This document shows, piece after piece, positions 46,493-55,987 of a stretch of DNA of 64,000 bases; positions within the stretch are counted from its first letter, which is position 1, and every line of letters begins with the position of its first letter. A program made the translations under genes and the position numbers. The notes under the pieces were generated by a model. The model saw only the letters and a program-made list of their open reading frames with translations. It ran no database searches and was not told where the DNA came from. This stretch comes from Gluconobacter frateurii. GTDB lineage: Bacteria > Pseudomonadota > Alphaproteobacteria > Acetobacterales > Acetobacteraceae. The stretch lies in assembly GCF_002723955.1 (NCBI RefSeq), contig NZ_BEWN01000002.1, forward strand, positions 620,001 through 684,000, given 5' to 3'.

Positions 46493-48010
46493 ATGGCGTC
46501 CTTTTCTTCCTCTACCGCCGTCCAGGCGCCGACGGCGCAGCGCCGGCGCGCTTTTACTGTCGTGCTGGCCATCGAACTGTGGGAACGGTTCGGCTATTAC
46601 GGGATGCAGGCTGTCCTGACGCTATTCATGGTGCAGCAGCTCCGGATGGCGGACACGGCGGCCAACCTGATGATGGGCGCCTTTTCCGCTCTGACATATA
46701 TTACGCCAGCGCTGGGCGGCGTTCTGGGGGACCGCATTCTCGGAACACGGCGGACCGTTGTCATGGGGACCATCTCCCTTGCTCTCGGCTATGCCTGCCT
46801 TGCTGCGTCTCTAAATTCAACGACGCTTCTTCTGCTGGCAATGGCTCTGATTTCTACGGGCAATGGCCTGTTTAAACCCAATGCTGGAAATCTGGTCAGG
46901 CGCATCTACGAAGGCGATGATGCTGCCTTGGATGCGGCGTTCACGTTGTACTACATGTCTGTGAATGTCGGCTCGACAGTGTCCATGCTGCTGACACCCT
47001 GGCTACAGGTGCATTATGGCGCCCCCGTCGCCTTCGCCACATGTTCCGGTGGGTTGGTGATCGGGCTACTCTATTATTTATGGCGGTCCAACTGGCTAGA
47101 TTATACGGCGAGCGCGATCGAGCAGAAGGCTGTCCCACTCAGCCGTTTTGGTCTGGTCGGGCTGGGACTGCTTCTTCTGACCGTCTTCAATGCATGGGTT
47201 CTGAGCCGCGATGGTCTGGCGCGACTTTGCATTGTCATTGCGGGCCTTGGGTTGGCTGTCATATGGGCTGTGCTGTACTTCCGGGCCCCTGTGGAAGAAC
47301 GTCCTGGCCTGAAGCTGACCTACATGCTGTCCCTGCAAGGGACGATTTATCTGATTTACTATCAGCAGATGATCACGTCCCTGACGCTGTATGCGCTTCG
47401 GGATGTTTCGGGTGACTTCAAGATTGCCGGTGTGACGCTCTTTCATATGTCTGCCGGGCAGTTTCAGGCTCTGAACTCGCTCTGGATCATGGCACTCAGC
47501 CCTGTGTTAGCCTCATTGTATAATCGCTTTGGTGCACAGGGGCGGGATCTGTCCATCGCCCGCAAGATGCTGATTGGGTACGCGATGGTTGCCCTGGCCT
47601 TTGGTGTCTGGTGGTTCGCGACGGCCACCACCAAGGGGCTTGTTTCTCCCTGGATCATGGTTGTTGGCTACGGACTGCTGTCCTTCGCAGAACTCCTCAC
47701 CAACGGGCTGGGGCTCGCCATTATTGCCCGTTATGCACCCGCCCGACTGGGTGGTTTTATGATGGGTGGGCTTTATCTGCTCTGGGGCATTGCCATGTAT
47801 GTGGGGAGTGTCATTGCGAACGAGGCCGCCATGCCAGCCGATGTCGGTACGTCTGCAGGCAATGTTCTTTACGCCGGGCTGTTCCGGACACTCTGTGAAA
47901 TTGCCGTTGCGATTGTTGTGATTCTGGCGTGTGTGGAGCCTTTGACGCGCCGTTGGGATCGACAACACATAACTGTGAACAGGAAACTTTCGTCGACGTC
48001 GCAGACGTGA
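46493..48010 (+). CDS. POT/PTR2-family peptide transporter
   Basis: A proton-coupled di/tripeptide importer with 505 residues and about 14 membrane helices. The family motif ExxERFxYYG appears as ELWERFGYYG near 27-36, and the second block (FKPNAGNLVRRIY) follows in the first bundle. ATG at 46493 is chosen because the earlier in-frame part has no hydrophobic or family support. It follows the 49-residue peptide gene by 34 bases. Substrate range cannot be read. Confidence 0.9.
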   Translation: MASFSSSTAVQAPTAQRRRAFTVVLAIELWERFGYYGMQAVLTLFMVQQLRMADTAANLMMGAFSALTYITPALGGVLGDRILGTRRTVVMGTISLALGYACLAASLNSTTLLLLAMALISTGNGLFKPNAGNLVRRIYEGDDAALDAAFTLYYMSVNVGSTVSMLLTPWLQVHYGAPVAFATCSGGLVIGLLYYLWRSNWLDYTASAIEQKAVPLSRFGLVGLGLLLLTVFNAWVLSRDGLARLCIVIAGLGLAVIWAVLYFRAPVEERPGLKLTYMLSLQGTIYLIYYQQMITSLTLYALRDVSGDFKIAGVTLFHMSAGQFQALNSLWIMALSPVLASLYNRFGAQGRDLSIARKMLIGYAMVALAFGVWWFATATTKGLVSPWIMVVGYGLLSFAELLTNGLGLAIIARYAPARLGGFMMGGLYLLWGIAMYVGSVIANEAAMPADVGTSAGNVLYAGLFRTLCEIAVAIVVILACVEPLTRRWDRQHITVNRKLSSTSQT

Positions 48011-48195
48011 AACTTTTGTAATTCGGGAGAAAACCTAGGAAAATCATTGGACATGCTTTGTCTTAAAACCTCGAAGCTGTCTGATTAGGAAAACAACCGT
48101 CTTCCTCTCTCTATTCCGGACCGGTATCGGCCTGTATGGGAAAGTCATTCAGGATTTTCGGCTACAGGCGATACCAGAGGGAGACGCGGGAAAAG

Positions 48196-49743
48196 ATGCA
48201 GAGGTTTAGAAGCGGTTTGACGAAGGCTCTGGCGACGGCCTGTCTTTTGAGCACGGCGCTGTCCACATTCCAGATTGCACACGCCGAGACGGCTTCTGCG
48301 TCCGACCAGCCACCGGCAGGGCAGCCCCGTGCCCACAACAGCGCCGGTCATCCGGTGCTCCGGACCAAGTCCATCCAGCCCAGCCCTCTGCTGGTCAAAC
48401 CTGCGCCGACCCCCTCGCATCTGGCAGACGTACAGCCTTCAGATACGACGGAGAACCGTTTCTTTCCGGCCAGCTTTCATGACTGGCTGACGCAAAGCAC
48501 CATGACGGGTGACTGGGGCGGCTACCGAACCTGGCTTACGGAAAAAGGTATCAATATCGGCGGTCACTTCCTGCAGGACAGTGCAGGTAACCCGATGGGT
48601 GGCAAGGCCAAGACCGTTCGCTATGCGGATGAGTTTGGTCTGAATATTGACCTTGATCTGAAGCGGCTGACTGGCTGGAACCTTGGTCTCTTCCACTTCC
48701 TGAGCACGGCCCGACAGGGTCTGGGTATTGGGGCCAAGCTCCCGGCGCTTGATAGTCCGCAGCAGATCTTCGGCTCGGGTGAAACCGTTCGTCTGACCCG
48801 GCTGTCATGGGAAATGCCGTGGAACCGGTATGTCTCTACGGAAGTCGGCGAAATCAATACCGAGAACGATTTCGAACAGTCTTCCATGTACTGGGGTATG
48901 AGCCAGTACTGCCAGTTCGAGTCCAACGCCATCTGCGGTATGCCTCAGTCTGTCGCGATGAACTCGGGCTATGGATATTATCCGACGGCGCATCCGGGTG
49001 CGTGGGTGAAGTTTTACCCCGCTGGAAACAATCATTACCTGATCCAGTTCGGCGCGTATTCGGTCGATCCGACCATCGCCAATACGCATAACGGCTGGAA
49101 GATGAATCTCCATGGTGCAACGGGCACATATGTTCCGTTCCAGCTTGGCTGGCACCAGGGTGGCAAGGACGATTACAGCGGTCCGCTCCAGACCAATATC
49201 AAGATTGGCGGTTACTGGGATTCTTCGCAGGTGAAGAATGTCTATGGCCAGCTTGGAACGTTCGGCGTTCCGACGGAATATCTGATTTCGGCACCGACCC
49301 AGCAGGTTCGCGGCCGTTTTGGTGGCTGGTTCCAGTTTGATCGTATGCTGGAGCGTGACAAGGCTGATCCGAACCGTGGAACATCCTTCTTTGGTTCGTT
49401 CACCTGGGGTGATCCGCGCACGGCGATTGCACCTTACTTCATCACGTGGGGCATCACGCGTAAGGGGACTTTCCGGAACCGGCCTAACGATACGATCAGC
49501 CTTGGCATGAAAATGCTGTGGGTGAACCCGAAGCTGACCATCTGGGCTCGCCAGATGCAGGCGGCGGGCGCCACGGGTATCTACAAGCCGTCCGAAGAAC
49601 ATGCCATCGAACTGAACTATGGCTGGCGTCCAACACCCTGGCTCGTGATTCGTCCTGGCGCGCAGTACCTCATGCACCCGGGTGGCACCAACCGATACAA
49701 GAATGCACTGCTGCTTGATTTTGAAACGGGCATTACGTTCTGA
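48196..49743 (+). CDS. OprB-type carbohydrate-selective porin
   Basis: The 515-residue outer membrane porin has a signal peptide (about 1-30, cut after AHA), a proline-rich spacer and the OprB barrel that starts with MTGDWGGYRTWLTEKGINI. OprB porins admit sugars and polyols to the periplasm, where acetic acid bacteria oxidise them. The ATG at 48196 is preceded by GGGAAAAG. A strong bidirectional terminator separates it from the convergent TonB receptor gene. A paralogue lies at 52248-53816 on the other strand. Confidence 0.93.
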   Translation: MQRFRSGLTKALATACLLSTALSTFQIAHAETASASDQPPAGQPRAHNSAGHPVLRTKSIQPSPLLVKPAPTPSHLADVQPSDTTENRFFPASFHDWLTQSTMTGDWGGYRTWLTEKGINIGGHFLQDSAGNPMGGKAKTVRYADEFGLNIDLDLKRLTGWNLGLFHFLSTARQGLGIGAKLPALDSPQQIFGSGETVRLTRLSWEMPWNRYVSTEVGEINTENDFEQSSMYWGMSQYCQFESNAICGMPQSVAMNSGYGYYPTAHPGAWVKFYPAGNNHYLIQFGAYSVDPTIANTHNGWKMNLHGATGTYVPFQLGWHQGGKDDYSGPLQTNIKIGGYWDSSQVKNVYGQLGTFGVPTEYLISAPTQQVRGRFGGWFQFDRMLERDKADPNRGTSFFGSFTWGDPRTAIAPYFITWGITRKGTFRNRPNDTISLGMKMLWVNPKLTIWARQMQAAGATGIYKPSEEHAIELNYGWRPTPWLVIRPGAQYLMHPGGTNRYKNALLLDFETGITF

Positions 49744-49768
49744 GCAACAGCCAAGAGCAGACATGAAA

Positions 49769-49802
49769 AACGCGCCACCCGATCAAGGTGGCGCGTTTTT
49801 TT
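49769..49802. terminator. Bidirectional terminator between porin and TonB receptor genes
   Basis: An 11-bp perfect stem (AACGCGCCACC / GGTGGCGCGTT) with a seven-base loop is followed by a T run on the plus strand and preceded by an A run. It lies between two convergent genes. Confidence 0.92.
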
Positions 49803-49824
49803 GTCCCCGCGATCTGAAGTGAAA

Positions 49825-52074
49825 TCAGAGATCGGTCGTGAAGGAGAACTTGAAGGTCCGGGGCAGACCCTGAAGCAGATAGCCGTTGAAAGCTGAAGAC
49901 CAGTACCGGGTATTGGCGATGTTATCGATGCCGAAGCGTAGCGTGACGGGCTTGTGATAGGTCGTGAACGTATAGCGGGCGCCGACGTCAAAGCGTGTCC
50001 AGACCGGGATATGCAGCGTGTTGGTCTCGTTGACCCATTGCTTGCCTGTATTGACGACACGCCCAACAACGGTCGCACCCTTCAGGAACGGCAGGTCATA
50101 TTCCAGATTGCCATTGATCGTATAGTTGGGAACGCCAATCGCCGTATTGCCATCGTAAGCGCCTCCGGCCGTGCGGCGCAGGGACGCCTGAATAAGCGTG
50201 CCACCGCCGTTGAAACGCAGGCCCGGAAGGATCTCGCCATTGACGGTCAGTTCCATGCCCCGGTTTCGCTGGAGACCGTCCACGCGGTAGACATAACTGC
50301 CTGTCGTTCCCAGTGCTTCAGAATAAGCATTCGGTTGTGAAATCTGATAAAATGCCAGTCCTGCGCTGAACCGTCCGATGTCATATTTCGCGCCGACTTC
50401 GTACTGGGTGGATTTGTAAGGCGGAAAGACTTCCCCCAGATTGACGACGTTTCCTGAGGCGGTCGGCCCCTGGGACAGCCCTTCGATCCGGTTGAAATAG
50501 AGCGATGTCTGTCGTGTCGGGTGAATGACCAGCCCGACGACAGGCGTAATGGCATCCTGATCGTAATGGGACGAAAGCGCGCCGCGGCCAGTCGTGCTGT
50601 AGTCATACGCGTTGATCAGCATGTTCTGATAACGGAAGCCGCCTGTCAGCGCGACGCGGCCTTTCAGGAACGTCATCGTGTCTGAGAAGAACAGACTGTA
50701 AAGCTGCGTCGAACTGGTTGTCTGTGGATTGTCCAAGACGCCGCCGACATAGGTTTCAGCCGGAGAGGACACTCTGGGTGTGTTGTACAGATTTGTGTTC
50801 AGAGATGTGAGCGCCATGGAGTAGGCGGCACCCGTATCTTCCCAGAGTGCGGAGCCACCTGCATTGATCTCGTGCTTGATGAACCCGGTGCGGAAATGGG
50901 CCCGGACACCCGCACGGGTACTTTCGTTGGTTTGCGAATATGGCACATACATGGCCCCGGCCGTTCCATCGCCGGTGCTGGAGTTTGTGATTGTGGGGCT
51001 TGAGTAGTTACCTTTCTCATCGCCGTGCAGCGCGCCGAATGCGCCATACAGGGTGACGTTCTTCGAAAGATCATGCTCGATGTTGAGCATGCCGAAGATG
51101 TAGTTCAGATCGTTATAGGCCCATTTCTGACCGTAATTATGGGATGGGGAAGCCGGGCGTGGCACGGATGTGGCTGTACTGCTGAGAAAGATCGCAGGCC
51201 TGCCGCCATCCACGCCCTGATTCTGATAGTTCATATCCATCGAGATACGCGTGCGGTTATCCCGGCTGCGCCAGTCAAAATCGGCACCCAGAGCCGTCGA
51301 GTGACGATATTCGTTATTGATGGAGTCTTCACCGGACTGGCCCGCGACATTCAGGCGCACACCAAACTGCTTGTCCGTTCCGAAGCGTCGTCCAACATCA
51401 ATGCTGCCGTCGCCCATTGCACTGCTGGTATAACCCGCGCTCAGGCGCGTGATCGGTGCATCCGTTGCATGCTTGAACATCAGGTTGATGTTGCCGCCAA
51501 TGGCAGACCCACCCGGAGCAGCTCCATTGAGGAACGCGCTGGCTCCGTTCAGAACCTGCACACTGTCATAAAGCTGTGGCGAGACAAGTTGGCGGGGGGT
51601 GATGCCGTACAGGCCGTTAATGGCAACGTCGTCTCCGTTCACGGCAAAGCCACGAATGACGAACATTTCCGAGAAATTGCCATATCCATACGTGGTGCGA
51701 ACGGACGGGTCATTTTCCAGAACCTGTCCGAGCGTCTGGGACTGCTGGTTCAGGATCAGGCTGGAGGAGTAGCTGCGAATATTGAAAGGCACATCCAGGC
51801 CTTTCTTGTTTCCCAGAACACCAAGCTGCCCCCCGCTTGTGACTTCCATCTGGTTCCGGCGCTTGGCCTTGACGATGATTTCTTCATCATTCGGGATGGC
51901 TGATGCCGGTGCTTTCGAAACATGCGCAGCTTTTTGAGGCGCCGTCTGTGGGGCAATGGACGGATCTGCCGCTGCATAAGCGAATACGGGAAGCGTGGTT
52001 CCAGCAAGCAGAAGACAGGCCAGATGATGGGGGCGGCGGGCAGGCTTGGAACGAAAGGTCGGATATGCGCGCAC
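49825..52074 (-). CDS. TonB-dependent siderophore receptor
   Basis: A 749-residue receptor of the FhuE/FoxA type, with a signal peptide (about 1-34), a plug domain (about 80-190; SYSSSLILNQQSQTLGQVLE and the VLNGASAFLNGAAPGGSAIG block) and a 22-strand barrel ending in Phe-x-x-x-Leu. By family knowledge it takes up ferric siderophores. The start is GTG at 52074 with GAGG eight bases upstream. A Fur-box-like palindrome lies 47 bases before the start, which supports iron control. A terminator shared with the convergent porin gene follows. Confidence 0.92.
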   Translation of the reverse strand: MRAYPTFRSKPARRPHHLACLLLAGTTLPVFAYAAADPSIAPQTAPQKAAHVSKAPASAIPNDEEIIVKAKRRNQMEVTSGGQLGVLGNKKGLDVPFNIRSYSSSLILNQQSQTLGQVLENDPSVRTTYGYGNFSEMFVIRGFAVNGDDVAINGLYGITPRQLVSPQLYDSVQVLNGASAFLNGAAPGGSAIGGNINLMFKHATDAPITRLSAGYTSSAMGDGSIDVGRRFGTDKQFGVRLNVAGQSGEDSINNEYRHSTALGADFDWRSRDNRTRISMDMNYQNQGVDGGRPAIFLSSTATSVPRPASPSHNYGQKWAYNDLNYIFGMLNIEHDLSKNVTLYGAFGALHGDEKGNYSSPTITNSSTGDGTAGAMYVPYSQTNESTRAGVRAHFRTGFIKHEINAGGSALWEDTGAAYSMALTSLNTNLYNTPRVSSPAETYVGGVLDNPQTTSSTQLYSLFFSDTMTFLKGRVALTGGFRYQNMLINAYDYSTTGRGALSSHYDQDAITPVVGLVIHPTRQTSLYFNRIEGLSQGPTASGNVVNLGEVFPPYKSTQYEVGAKYDIGRFSAGLAFYQISQPNAYSEALGTTGSYVYRVDGLQRNRGMELTVNGEILPGLRFNGGGTLIQASLRRTAGGAYDGNTAIGVPNYTINGNLEYDLPFLKGATVVGRVVNTGKQWVNETNTLHIPVWTRFDVGARYTFTTYHKPVTLRFGIDNIANTRYWSSAFNGYLLQGLPRTFKFSFTTDL

Positions 52075-52120
52075 GATGGAAGCCTCAACTGGAGGAGAGT
52101 GTGAGCGCTACATACGGTAA

Positions 52121-52135
52121 TGAGAATTAATCTCA
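52121..52135. promoter_or_regulatory. Fur-box-like palindrome
   Basis: TGAGAATTAATCTCA is a 7-1-7 inverted repeat similar to the Fur half-site pattern TGATAAT, located 47 bases before the siderophore receptor start codon. Confidence 0.6.
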
Positions 52136-52188
52136 AATAAATCAATGTAACTTAATATGACTTCAACCAAAGCGTGGCTTTTAGGTCA

Positions 52189-52221
52189 TAAAAAAAGCGA
52201 AGCCTGGGAAGGGCTTCGCTT
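52189..52221 (-). terminator. Terminator of the second OprB porin gene
   Basis: A 10-bp stem (AAGCGAAGCC / GGCTTCGCTT) with a seven-base loop is followed by a run of T on the minus strand, 27 bases past the porin stop codon. Confidence 0.9.
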
Positions 52222-52247
52222 CGTATTCGGCCGCAGTGTGGGTCGCC

Positions 52248-53816
52248 TCAGAGCACGACTGTGAACTGAACTCCCAAGACCGCAGCGTCATGGAATGTTG
52301 TGGTCGCACTAGGCCGCTGGATGTACTGGAAGTCCGGCTGGATCGCCATCGCGCGGGCAACATGCGCACTGTAGAACAGTTCGTACACGTTCTCATGGCT
52401 CTGCGGGCCATAAACTGCGCCCCACTGGGTGTCCTGATAAGGAAGATTGAGTTCCTTGGAGGATTCCTGCTGGAGAGCGGCCGTGGTGCTCATGTCGAAA
52501 TGCTGCCACATGGCACCAATCGTATCGAGCGGACGTCCCCAGGCCTTGCCCGTATCGATCATGCCGACCCAGGTATGATCGCGCATGGAGACAGTCTTGC
52601 CATCACTGTACATGGCGCCGGCCATGAGGATCAGACCGTTGGTGTCGCCCGGACCATTGCGCATGAGCATCTGATCCATAATGAGCCATGCGCTGTTTCG
52701 GCCGGCTTCATAGCGGCGGGGCAGGCCCGTCTGCTGCCAGGAATTGCCATGAATATCTTCGTACAGGTTGGGATAGCGAGAATTGTCGTACGAGTAACCA
52801 AGTTCGTAATGGCCTACGAGACGGTTCTTCCCGAAATGCGGAACCCAGCCAATTTCAACCGGCGTTGAAAACTTGCCGAGCCCGGACTGCGCCCAGGACC
52901 AGCCGGAGATACCGCCGTTATATGCGTGAGGACTGACCGCAAACAGGCCACCCATGATGTAGGTATTGACGGTTGGCATAACGCGAACGATGGCCGCCAG
53001 ATTACCGGAGGGCCAGTCACGGTTGCCTTCCGTATATTTGTTCGGCGCCGGATTACCGCAGACAGCCACGTTCATGAAGTCACAGAACAGAGGCGAGGCC
53101 GCAAAGAAGGAACCAACTGGAATCCAACCTGCACTGATGTCGATGCGGTTATGGTAAAACGACGTTTCGCCATACATCGAGACCAGATGCGCAACGACGT
53201 TACCACGAGCGCCATAGATTTCCTGAACGGGGGCAATGGAATCCCCGAACATGCGCGATACGTTCTGACCGTGGCCGTTCACGATCAAGGTATGAGTCCA
53301 GAAATTCGGAATGCCTGCCAGTTTGTCCCAGTCAACGTCCAGTTCAACGCCAACCTGGCCGGTATCCGAATAGGCGTGCTGTTTGCCACCAGTCACGTTG
53401 CCAGCAAATTCTTCGTTGATGGATGCCAGAAGGTGGATGCCGTGATCGACCAGCCAGGGTTGGATACCGCCCCAGTCACCGAAGAAGTGCTGTGAACCCA
53501 TGGGAGCTGCGAAGAACGAACCTGGATCTGCAATCTCGTCAGACGCGCTTGCGCTGCGAACACCCCGCATATTCTTCTGCATGAGCGGAACGCGGAGCCC
53601 TGTATCCATGGGGTGAGATGTCATCTCGGATTTGCTGTTCCCGGCGGACGGCTCCGCGGATGGACCTGCCGTAGGCGTCGATCCGGAGGGAGATGCGGCC
53701 TGTCCCCAGGCGTATCCGGGCAGGAATGCCAGTGTCGTGGCGGACAAAACGCCGAGCAAAGCCGAACGAAAATATCCGGAACGAGGAACGCGAGCAGGAA
53801 TAGGCAGCACGACCAT
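52248..53816 (-). CDS. OprB-type carbohydrate-selective porin (second copy)
   Basis: The 522-residue porin has a signal peptide (about 1-38, cut near GYAWGQA), a low-complexity Ser/Pro/Gly spacer and an OprB barrel that begins near FGDWGGIQPWLVDHGIHL. It is only moderately similar to the first porin, so its sugar preference may differ. ATG at 53816 is preferred; a GTG at 53864 is possible but adds a Cys-containing stretch that does not fit a signal peptide. It is transcribed from a 300-base divergent region shared with the POTRA gene. Confidence 0.9.
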   Translation of the reverse strand: MVVLPIPARVPRSGYFRSALLGVLSATTLAFLPGYAWGQAASPSGSTPTAGPSAEPSAGNSKSEMTSHPMDTGLRVPLMQKNMRGVRSASASDEIADPGSFFAAPMGSQHFFGDWGGIQPWLVDHGIHLLASINEEFAGNVTGGKQHAYSDTGQVGVELDVDWDKLAGIPNFWTHTLIVNGHGQNVSRMFGDSIAPVQEIYGARGNVVAHLVSMYGETSFYHNRIDISAGWIPVGSFFAASPLFCDFMNVAVCGNPAPNKYTEGNRDWPSGNLAAIVRVMPTVNTYIMGGLFAVSPHAYNGGISGWSWAQSGLGKFSTPVEIGWVPHFGKNRLVGHYELGYSYDNSRYPNLYEDIHGNSWQQTGLPRRYEAGRNSAWLIMDQMLMRNGPGDTNGLILMAGAMYSDGKTVSMRDHTWVGMIDTGKAWGRPLDTIGAMWQHFDMSTTAALQQESSKELNLPYQDTQWGAVYGPQSHENVYELFYSAHVARAMAIQPDFQYIQRPSATTTFHDAAVLGVQFTVVL

Positions 53817-54120
53817 GAGGCAGCAGGTCTCTCTTCTGTCTGATGATGGTGGAGAGGAAAACACGTTTTCTTCAAGGACGTTCCCGTGATGGGACGAAGA
53901 AAATGAATTCCAATTTAGGGAGTGAGAAACGGTGTGTCGCAGACGGGCCGCCCAGGTGTCAATGCGGTGATAAGGATTTAAGTGGGTTTAGAGAGAAAGT
54001 CTCGGAATTGTGACGTTGTGTGGATGGGGACTGCCCTAGTCTGAATAATTGGCAACCTCACCTCCTCTTTGGCGTAAAGGTAGGTCTCTTATTTTTTTTC
54101 AAGGCACAGGAGGCAGCATG
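53817..54120. other. Divergent intergenic region
   Basis: This 300-base stretch lies between the second porin gene and the POTRA-protein gene. It must hold both promoters, but I can name no clear -35/-10 pair, repeat or RNA in it. Confidence 0.5.
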
Positions 54121-54765
54121 ATGTTTTCTCATTCCATGCTGAAGCAGGCGGCTTCGGGGCTTGGCCTGGGAGCGATCTTACTGGTGGGGTCGGCGCTTGC
54201 CGATCCAGCAACACCACCCGCTCCTCCCCCTGTTCCCGCCATGGATGCTCCCCTCCAACTTGGAACGATTGCCGTTGAGGGCAACAAGAGTGTTCCTTCG
54301 GAGGAGATTTTAAAGACGTTCGGCTATCGCTCCGGCCAGACTGTAAGCCGGGCGCAGTTGTCTGATGCACAGAAGCGGGTGGCTGACCTGTATCAGTCGC
54401 GAGGTGTAGGCGCAGATCTTGGGGAGCAGATGCACATTTCCGCTGACAGGGTGGATGTAAAGCTGGTCCTCCGGGAGGAGGTTCCCCCTACTCGTGAGGC
54501 GCGGCAACTGATCGTGGACAAGGTGGCCTTTGACGGAAACACCAAGGTTCCAACTCCCGCCCTGGCTGCTGCAACGCATTTGCAGGAAGGTGCCTCTATT
54601 TCAGACCAGACGCTGGCGGCTGATGAAGCTGCCATCCAGAAGGTCTATGACGAAAAGAAGCTGGGCGCGGAAATCCAGCCTCAGGTCGTGTACCCTAACC
54701 ACGACAACCATCTGGTTCTGGTCTGGCAGATCAAGGAACGTGGGCCTGAAGGAAGCTCATACTGA
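54121..54765 (+). CDS. POTRA-only periplasmic protein
   Basis: A 214-residue secreted protein with a signal peptide (about 1-28) and a proline-rich spacer. Two domains look like POTRA repeats: LGTIAVEGNKSVPSEEILKTF starts the first, and IVDKVAFDGNTKVPTPALAAA the second. POTRA domains guide substrates in BamA, TamA and FhaC, but the beta-barrel that usually follows is absent. AGGAGG precedes ATG at 54121 by seven bases; ATG at 54118 is an equally possible start. It might bind an outer membrane assembly partner; the role is unknown. Confidence 0.75.
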   Translation: MFSHSMLKQAASGLGLGAILLVGSALADPATPPAPPPVPAMDAPLQLGTIAVEGNKSVPSEEILKTFGYRSGQTVSRAQLSDAQKRVADLYQSRGVGADLGEQMHISADRVDVKLVLREEVPPTREARQLIVDKVAFDGNTKVPTPALAAATHLQEGASISDQTLAADEAAIQKVYDEKKLGAEIQPQVVYPNHDNHLVLVWQIKERGPEGSSY

Positions 54766-54766
54766 T

Positions 54767-54784
54767 CCTGTCTTTCAGGACAGG
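54767..54784. terminator. Short hairpin between convergent genes
   Basis: A 6-bp stem (CCTGTC / GACAGG) with a six-base loop lies directly after the POTRA gene stop codon and overlaps the end of the DUF1643 gene. The T run is poor. Confidence 0.35.
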
Positions 54785-55383
54785 GTTTCGGGATCGAGTG
54801 GCTGCGGCGTCAGGGCAGAGGGTAGGTACAGCGGGTGCTCTGGCCTGCCACTCTTGCTTAACCGGAGAGCCGTCACCGTAATGCCATGGTGGCCAAGCAT
54901 ACGGGCGACTTCGGTGCCTCTTGGGCGCAGGGCTTTGGCCTGTGGAGCGCCATACGCCAGAACGACAAGATCTGCCTTTTTGGCCATGGCCAGTAGGTGA
55001 GAGTCATTGTCTGGCCCGACCGGATCATCAACCTCAAGAAGGCGTTTCTGATCCGTGCAGCGATATGCAAAGCTGTTTCCAACAAAAATGCCGCCATATC
55101 CCCATGCCCGGGCATAACGCTGGCATTTGGCGACCGTACGATCGTCCCCCATTTCCGTTGCGACAGACGGGTTCATCATCAGCCACATGATCATGGGTTT
55201 GCTATCGTCCCATACCCGCTCAAGCGTGTAACGGTAGCAGTCACCCGGACCTGCATAGAGAGCTGTGCTGGATACATCGTCTGAAAGGCGAAGCGGTCGC
55301 GCATGGCCGACATGATGCTGGCCGAACAGATCGGAAGAACCAGCCTGCTCCTTTTCGGGAGCAGGACGGGGAGAGCGGGGCAT
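54775..55383 (-). CDS. DUF1643 family protein
   Basis: The 202-residue cytoplasmic protein matches the DUF1643 family. The core begins near residue 50 (RYTLERVWDDSKPMIMWLMMNPSVATEMGDD), with a conserved CQRYARAWGYGGIFVGN block. Some members are linked to phage or restriction contexts, but no activity is established. The N-terminal 35 residues are not part of the domain. The gene converges on the POTRA gene and is followed upstream by the peroxiredoxin gene convergent to none of its neighbours. Confidence 0.85.
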   Translation of the reverse strand: MPRSPRPAPEKEQAGSSDLFGQHHVGHARPLRLSDDVSSTALYAGPGDCYRYTLERVWDDSKPMIMWLMMNPSVATEMGDDRTVAKCQRYARAWGYGGIFVGNSFAYRCTDQKRLLEVDDPVGPDNDSHLLAMAKKADLVVLAYGAPQAKALRPRGTEVARMLGHHGITVTALRLSKSGRPEHPLYLPSALTPQPLDPETLS

Positions 55384-55413
55384 AACAGGGAAATCCGGTC
55401 GTAGTGTAACGCG

Positions 55414-55959
55414 TTAGTGGCCGGCTTTAAGGGCCTTCACGGCAGCGAGCGTCCGTTCAACATGTTCGTCCGGAGACATGGATGCGTAAGACAGGACGAT
55501 ATGTCCGTCCGGCGCAATCACATAGGACGTACGGCTTGCCAGATGCTTCGCGGGCATTTTGGCCTTGTATGCGTTCGTCACCGTGCCGCTCGGGTCTGCG
55601 GCAACTGGAAAGGCGCTGCGGCATTCGCTGACGGAAAACTGCGTCAGCTTGTCGATCGGGTCCATGGAGATTCCGATAACGGTGGCCCCCATTTCCTTGA
55701 ACTGCGGAATGGCTTCCGCAAAGTCATGGGCTTCGATCGTGCATCCCTTGGTGAAAGCGGCCGGGTAGAAATACAGGACGACAGGGCCTGACTTCAGGGC
55801 CTCGGCAAGATGATAGCTGAACTGATGTCCCCCCATGCTGGCCTGCGCCGTGAAATCAGGAGCGTGGGCGCCCGTTTCCAGTGCGGCATGGGCCGGGGAG
55901 GCAAGAGTGCCAATCGAAGCTAGGGCGCAAAAGGCGGAGATTGGCAGCAGAAAACGCAT
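55414..55959 (-). CDS. Periplasmic peroxiredoxin (AhpC/TSA, BCP-like)
   Basis: A 181-residue thiol peroxidase with a Sec signal peptide (about 1-24, cut after AHA). The peroxidatic Cys is in FTKGCTIEAHDF, the PrxQ/BCP pattern, and a second Cys in SVSECRSAF may resolve it. It removes hydrogen peroxide or organic peroxides in the periplasm, where Gluconobacter oxidases and dehydrogenases work. ATG at 55959 is chosen for its clean signal peptide; the frame runs further upstream. It lies 30 bases upstream of the DUF1643 gene on the same strand. Confidence 0.9.
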   Translation of the reverse strand: MRFLLPISAFCALASIGTLASPAHAALETGAHAPDFTAQASMGGHQFSYHLAEALKSGPVVLYFYPAAFTKGCTIEAHDFAEAIPQFKEMGATVIGISMDPIDKLTQFSVSECRSAFPVAADPSGTVTNAYKAKMPAKHLASRTSYVIAPDGHIVLSYASMSPDEHVERTLAAVKALKAGH

Positions 55960-55987
55960 AGGATCAGTTCTGTTCCCTGAATGAATG

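Noticed and set aside
48805-49764. Minus-strand open frame opposite the OprB porin
   Set aside because: It mirrors a porin gene with intact barrel motifs and lacks a ribosome binding site.
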